Source of the DNA: Sanguinoderma infundibulare
Taxonomy: Eukaryota; Basidiomycota; Agaricomycetes; Polyporales; Polyporaceae
Length of the DNA stretch: 64,000 nt
Direction of reading: 5' to 3'
Assembly: GCA_032821775.1 (NCBI GenBank)
Contig: JAVLRN010000006.1
Span: 992,001 to 1,056,000 of the forward strand
Positions 58,910-64,000 of the stretch are shown here, piece after piece. The notes below the pieces were generated by a model, which was not told where the DNA came from, searched no databases, and saw nothing but the letters and a program-made list of their open reading frames with translations. Position numbers and translations under genes: made by a program. How positions within the stretch are numbered: position 1 is the first letter of the stretch; every line of letters begins with the position of its first letter.

Positions 58910-61900
58910 ATGGAGTCCGTACACCAGCAGTTGAAGAGCAGAGGCACCACCCTCGACACTGACCCGTCCTCGGCCACACGTCTCGCCCACCGTCCAAAAT
59001 CGTCCCAGACCACAGGCGCAACCTATGAGGACTATGGATCCTCCTTTGGCAACAAGGCTTCCCAGTCTCGAGCATCTTCTACCTCTCGTAAACCGTCCAA
59101 GAAGCCCGGTCCGTCGGGCAGCGGGGTCGTCATCCCATTCAATTCAGACTCGGACAGTGAAGACGAGATCGACTTCCTTTCCGGGTCTTCTCGTCATACC
59201 TCCGAATCTCCCAAGCCGCCCAAGGGCGTCGGAAAGCGGGCTACGAGTGTCGCCTCCTCCTCGAGGCCTTCCCAGTCCTCCGCCGTTTCTATAGCTATCG
59301 ACCACCACCAGGCGGATCCGAACTACAAGCCTGTGGACCTCAAATCGATGAAGTTCTCCAAGACCAAGAAGTCGGACGTTTCTTCGTCGAGCACCCCGGA
59401 GAGCTCCCAGAGTTCGCTACAGAACGGCCTTGACATTCGTTCGTCTTCCTCTCGTCCTCCGCCCCCGTCTTCTACTGCCCCCGAGAAGAAGAAGGCACTT
59501 CCCCTGCGCGAACGTACTCCCAATCAAGACCGTCCACGTCCTCGTAGACCCTCTACGCCTCCCCGCCAGGAGAAAAGCGAGGCGAGAAAAGAACAGGACA
59601 AGGACGCCGACAGGACTCCCCGCCCTTCTCGTCCCGCTCCCCGCCCCGTCAACAAGGGCAACCGCAACAGTCTCAGCAAGTATCAGACGGTCCCAGACCT
59701 TCGCATCAGGTCTCAAGAAAGGCCAAAGGAGAAGAGTCAGCCCATCTCTCGGTCTCAGAGCACCCAGGAGCTCACCGGATCCCACTCGACCCCTATCCAC
59801 GTCTCAGACGACGATTCGGACGGCGCGAAGACGGACATGCCACGACGCAAGACGTGTGCGAAGGCTCAGGGTAAAGGGAAGAGTCGTGCGCAAGCCGCGG
59901 ACAGTGATATAAATCTGTTTCCTGATATGTCGCCCCTCTCATCCCAAGTTGCCGCTCGTGCAGGGAGCCCGGGGAAAGGCAAGGAGAAAGGCAAAGAGAG
60001 AGCACGCGAAGACCCTATCGGTGCTATGTTGAAGTCCCCTTCGTATCGTAAGCGGAAGGAGAAAGACTTAGCGCCATTCCCGATCATGTCCCCGCTTTCC
60101 TCGCCAGCGTCGAGGAGCGGGTCGCCGCCGCCGCAACTACAAACATCCTCAAATGCGAGGAGCAAGAGGCAAGGTGGAAAGAGGAAGAAGAACGTCATCA
60201 TGTCCTCTTCAGAAGACGAGGAAGAAGAGCGGCCGCTTGCTCCCTTTCCGATGGCTACCCAAGTCCTCGAGAGCCTTCGCAGAGTGTCCCCTGTCCACAA
60301 GCGGACAAGTCCCGACAGTGGCATCGAAGAAGAGAGCGGCGCATACAGGAAGAAGCGCCGGCGCGACTCTGAGAAGTTCTCGTTGGATGTCGACTCGGAT
60401 TCGGACGACGAAAGTGCGTATATGCGGTCCTTTGCGTGTCCGACGGACTCGACATCTTAACTCGCATCCGTTCCTCCAGTGTTCTTCAACCCAGCCGTCG
60501 ACCCGAAGACGCTTTGCCCGTGGTGCGACGAACCCCTACCTTCCGAACCAACGCCACATCTGCGCGCACTCATGGCCGCCGCGAAGCGCGTCTCGTACCC
60601 CGACGACCGGCTCACCAACCCCCTCGGCCTCCGGGCACCTCTGACGGCATTCGTCGGCGTGTGCCAGCGACATCGATTCGAGCGGAATTGGATCCCCCGC
60701 GCGCGCAAGCGCGGCTGGCCGACGACGATCGACTGGGACGCCCTCTCGGGCAGGATCTCCCGGCTCCGCGGAAGCCTCCAGGCGATCGTGGACGACGTCG
60801 ACGAGGAGTTTGCCTCTGTTGCTCCTCTCGGTAGCGGTGGGAGCGGGAGCAGGCGTGGGAGGAAGGAGAACGAGTTCTGGATGGAGGTTGTCAAGAACGT
60901 GCGGCAGCAGGGCTCGCGGCAGATCGCGGGTGTGCGCGGGCAGTTCCTGCACTTCAACAAGACGCAGCCCGGATAGTGCGTGGCGTTTCCTTTCACACCT
61001 ACCCCCTCCTCTCTTTCTGCGCGTGTGCGCGTCTTTCGCGTTGCGGTGGCATATATTCTGATGAGCGGCGTTTTCGCGTTTGTTCTTTTTTTTTTTGCAG
61101 TTACGGGGAGCTGGGGTATGTCATCATCCACCAGACGCTGTGCGACATGTTCCCGCCCGCGGGCTTCCATCCGGACGCGACGCTGCCGCTCACGCCCGCC
61201 GACTTCATCGCGCTCGTGCTCGTGCCCGAGGCGGCTGTGCGGTTGATCATCGACGACCTGTCCTTGCCGAGGGACGAGGCCATCGAGACGCTGAGGGAGA
61301 GCGTCGAGTACGGCGTCGCGATGTTCCCCGCGGACGAGGGTGAGGGGGGCGGCGGGGGCAATGGTAGTGACGCGCTGGGTGCGGGCGAGCAGATGTTCAT
61401 GGAGCGCGCGCGGGTGCGCAGGAAGGAGCTTGAGGAGGAAGAGAGGATCGAGAAGGAGACGGCGCGCAAGGAGCGGGCGAATGGAACGGGAAAGCCGAAA
61501 CCTCGCCCCCGCGGACGCGCGAAACCTGACGGCGGCGGGGGCCAGACCGACGGCGAGTCGGTTGGGCGTGCCTCGTCGCCGCCGTGGAGCGGGAAGCGGA
61601 AGGCGCCTGCGAGTAGGGCATCGTCGCGCGCACGCTTGACTAGCAGGGAGCCTGGGGGGGACGTCATCGTCATCACCAGCGATACTGGCGACTCGGACGC
61701 GGGTGCGCCGTCGAAGCGGCGGAGGAAGAGGAGGGGGTCGGCCAGCGCGAAGTCCAGCGACGTCGAGATGTATGCGGGCGACACGGATCCACTCGAGGCG
61801 ACGCCGAAGCCAAAGTCCAAGGCCAAGCCCCGTCCGCGGCCCGTGTCGCGGAAGGATAGGGCCGAGGGCGAGCAGCGCTCGGACGCCGAAGTGCCCATTA

Positions 61901-62548
61901 ATGCGCCAGCTAGCAGCCCGTCGGCGTCGACGCGCGACCGCGACACGGCGTACGTCTCGTGGGATCGCAAGGGGGCGGCGCAGATCACGAAGGGGGGCGG
62001 TGGGCTCACCGTCGACGCGACGCCGAGGGCGAAGACGAAGGCGAAGGCGAGGAGGGCCGACACTTTGACGACGATCCCGCTGTCGAGCTCTCCGCCTCGG
62101 GCTGCTGCTTTTAGTAATGCGGACGTGCCTGGCGCTGGACTTGGAGCCGGGTCGAGGTGTCCGTTGGACATTATGCGCGAGCGGCGGAAGCAAGGACAGG
62201 AACAGGCTGCCCGGTGAGCGGTGTATGATACGGGCAGTTGGTTAGCGGTCACGGTGAGCTCATGCCGGTTGTTGCAGACCGTCCTCGCCAACTTCGAAGA
62301 GCTCCGACCGGTGGCACTCCAGCTTGCGAGACGGCAACGCCGATTCAGCGGACGAAGAGGAACAGAAGCTCCCCACCGCCTCAGCATCTGCGTCAAACCC
62401 TGCGAAACCCAAGTCGAAGCCTCCCGGTTCTGGGACTGTATATGGCGATGAGGGGCGGAAAGAATCGTTTGGGTGGCTCCTGAACTCTGATGACTCTCCG
62501 CCGCCCGCCGCCAGCCCGCCGGACCTCTTCCAGTCGTACTGCGACTGA
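58910..62548 (+). CDS. RTC4-domain protein (restriction of telomere capping 4-like)
   Basis: Exons: 58910-60413, 60480-60975, 61101-62213, 62278-62548; 3384 nt, 1127 aa in frame. The first exon (about 500 aa) is disordered: Ser, Pro, Arg and Lys rich, with many acidic SDSDSE-like patches and several basic patches suited to nuclear import. The RTC4 domain follows: DPKTLCPWCDEPLPSEPTPH, VGVCQRHRFERNWIPRARKR, FWMEVVKNVRQQGSRQIAGV, GQFLHFNKTQPGYYGELGYV, IIHQTLCDMFPP. Cys/His spacing in CPWC...CQRH suggests metal binding. The C-terminus is again disordered and ends DLFQSYCD. Yeast Rtc4 is linked genetically to telomere capping; its molecular function is not known, and this protein is much longer. 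The only in-frame ATG near the start is 58910. Confidence 0.85.
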
Positions 62549-62847
62549 TGTGTACTATTTATTGTTATTATACAGTTCTCTGCGCGGTCCTGACTCTTCA
62601 GGACGCTGCGACGGGGCTGGACAGTTCTTGGTACACTAATACCTGCCCTTCGCGATAGTCCCACGAACCGTACTAAGCTCGTTAATCTACGATACCGAAT
62701 GAAATGCATAGAAGTTTACCCTAGGTACTTCCGTGCGTCTTGGCGTTCGCGCATACATATAGTCGTGGTGTTCTCAGACAAATCTGTTACCGATACAATG
62801 ACGAAAGCGATGTAGATATGGGCTACATGTCGACATAAGGATACAGC
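62549..62847. other. Convergent 3' region
   Basis: The RTC4-domain gene and HGH1 converge here. No gene seen. Confidence 0.5.
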
Positions 62848-64000
62848 TCAGAGCTCTTCTATCTTGCCATCTTCGTCGTCGGACTCTTCGCGCGTCTGGG
62901 CTGGGTGGAGATTGGCGCCGTCGTTCACGGTGTCATTGCCTTCGTCTCGCTTGAGCAGATTGACAAGACGTAAGACGTGCTCGGCGACCTGTACATTGAC
63001 GGAAGATGGTCAGCCTCGAAGTTAGCTGGAAGGGGCGGGGTACTCACATCTACCACCTCCTCTTTCTCGTGCAGCGCGCGGACGATTTCGTACACGCCGT
63101 GGGTCCGGAGATGCTCCCGTCCCCAATGGGTTGTGCAGAGCAAAAGGAGGGTCTCCACGTGCGTCTGCCGAAGAACTGGGTCTGGTTCGCGTGTTTTTGT
63201 CGGAGGCAGGAACTGCAGGGCGGAGGGAAGCTTCTCCTGGTCCTGTTCATACGGCGTCAGCTAATTGGATACGTAGGGGAAGAATTCGAGGATGCATACC
63301 TCCAGATCGAATTCTTCCGGCCCGGCGAGAGGCAGCAGCACATAGGGAAGGATGTTAATGCCAGGAGCGTCCGCTGTCGAGGGCAACACGGCAACCTTCT
63401 CGTTCTCTTCCGTCAAGAGTGCACGGTGGCCCGATGCCTGGAAGGCGCAGTTCCTGGCCATCCGTTCAGCAGCCCCGCAACCATATCGGGAGGGATGAGT
63501 TCACACACTTGATCGTGGACGCAACGCCACCGCGTCTGATCGTGTCCTTGTTCTCCGTGAAGACGACGAGCTTCGACAGGGGATACTCCACGTCCACGTC
63601 CTCGTCAAAGGGATCGGCCGATCTCGGTGTGAGGAAGAACGCACGCCCTGCCGGAACCTGCCGCAGCGTCAGCCGTTGGGGAACTTGAAGATTATCCCAT
63701 CGCAGAGCGCACGAACCGAGCTGACGTTCGCGAACACGCTGGAGAGGAAGTGCAGGTCGCCCTTGAACGGACGCTTGTCAAGGTCCTGGTCGTCCGCGAC
63801 ACGCGCAGCTTTGACGAAGGCGTCGAGGAGGAGGGGCAGGGCGAGGACCTCTTTGGGCTCGCCTGGCGGATAGGGCACGGGCGCCGGGCAGGTCATGGAA
63901 CGCGAATCGACGGGGAAGATCTTCAGTGGCGACTTCGGATCTGGAAGGACTGGGATTTTGAGCGAGAGAAGCAGGGCGCATGCGCTGCCGTGGGCGGTCA
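62848..64000 (-). CDS. HGH1: Hgh1, armadillo-like chaperone for eEF2 (5' end outside window)
   Basis: C-terminal part of Hgh1, an armadillo-repeat protein that with the TRiC/CCT chaperonin helps fold elongation factor 2. The gene enters from 64000 and ends in TGA at 62848-62850. Segments seen in order: SACALLLSLKIPVLPDPKSP, LPLLLDAFVKAARV, LHFLSSVFANVSSV, VEYPLSKLVVFTENKDTIRR, GVASTIKNCAFQASGHRALL, then the DUF384 signature INILPYVLLPLAGPEEFD, LPSALQFLPPTKTREPDPVL, ETLLLLCTTHWGREHLRTHG and VAEHVLRLVNLLKRDEGND. The protein ends with an acidic tail (ESDDEDGKIEEL). Introns of the usual short type split these blocks; the last one (about 62992-63048) has a GTGAGT donor. The start lies beyond the window. 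Confidence 0.92.

Noticed and set aside
60457..62396. Long minus-strand frames of 578 and 431 aa antisense to the RTC4-domain gene
   Set aside because: They mirror the GC-rich low-complexity RTC4 coding sequence, are Arg/Pro-rich, and lack splice or family support.
1..64000. CRISPR array, insertion sequence, intact transposon, biosynthetic cluster or prokaryotic defence system
   Set aside because: Searched for by eye. No regularly spaced repeats, terminal inverted repeats, reverse transcriptase or transposase motifs, or core biosynthetic genes beyond the single Ppo enzyme; the content is a normal fungal nuclear locus.

Overview
The window is nuclear DNA from a filamentous basidiomycete, most likely a wood-decay Agaricomycete such as a Polyporales member. 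The reasons are genes densely packed on both strands, GC-rich coding sequence, many 45-70-nt introns with GT(R)NGT donors and CTNAN-type branch sites, family-typical F-box and MYND proteins, a basidiomycete Ste20 kinase, and two fungal immunomodulatory protein (FIP/LZ-8 family) genes. The species call is an inference. I see no prokaryotic operons, CRISPR arrays, insertion sequences, intact transposons or tRNA genes. Coding coordinates below are genomic spans; I worked the exon joins out by hand from splice motifs, reading frame and family conservation. In most multi-exon genes the exon lengths sum exactly to an open frame.

Layout: 1-1213 (+) is the 3' end of a Ste20/PAK kinase. 2206-12089 (-) is a complete TEL1/ATM checkpoint kinase (11 coding exons, about 3104 aa). 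13279-17660 (+) holds two tandem paralogous F-box genes. 18079-20163 (+) is RAD9 of the 9-1-1 clamp. 20555-20956 (-) is a small proline/serine-rich protein, 21666-23083 (+) an uncharacterised CxxC protein, 23249-24534 (-) coatomer epsilon. 25610-26243 (+) is a secreted protein with very small exons. 26761-27093 (-) is FIP copy 1. 27.3-30.2 kb is gene-poor.

30289-34867 (+) is a 24-exon Ppo-type fatty-acid dioxygenase/P450. 35362-37120 (+) is a DUF676 serine esterase, 37455-39295 (+) an unrecognised coiled-coil protein, 39918-40149 (-) a 55-aa basic protein, 41308-44756 (-) a DUF300/TMEM184 membrane protein, 45416-46459 (-) tRNA 2'-phosphotransferase, 47109-49043 (+) a RING protein, 49999-50337 (+) FIP copy 2. 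51150-53765 (-) is a MYND-finger protein, 54938-56060 (-) a dienelactone-hydrolase-like protein, 56529-58594 (-) a third F-box protein, 58910-62548 (+) an RTC4-domain protein, and 62848-64000 (-) HGH1, which runs off the window.

Most neighbours are functionally unrelated. The one recurrent theme is genome maintenance: TEL1, RAD9 and an RTC4-domain protein. The most distinctive findings are the two inverted FIP paralogues sharing a core promoter and a 5'-UTR intron, and an unusual set of splicing features: GC-AG introns, micro-exons of 2-16 nt, and stop-free introns of length 3n that read through as coding sequence. I did not find a clearly new multi-gene system.
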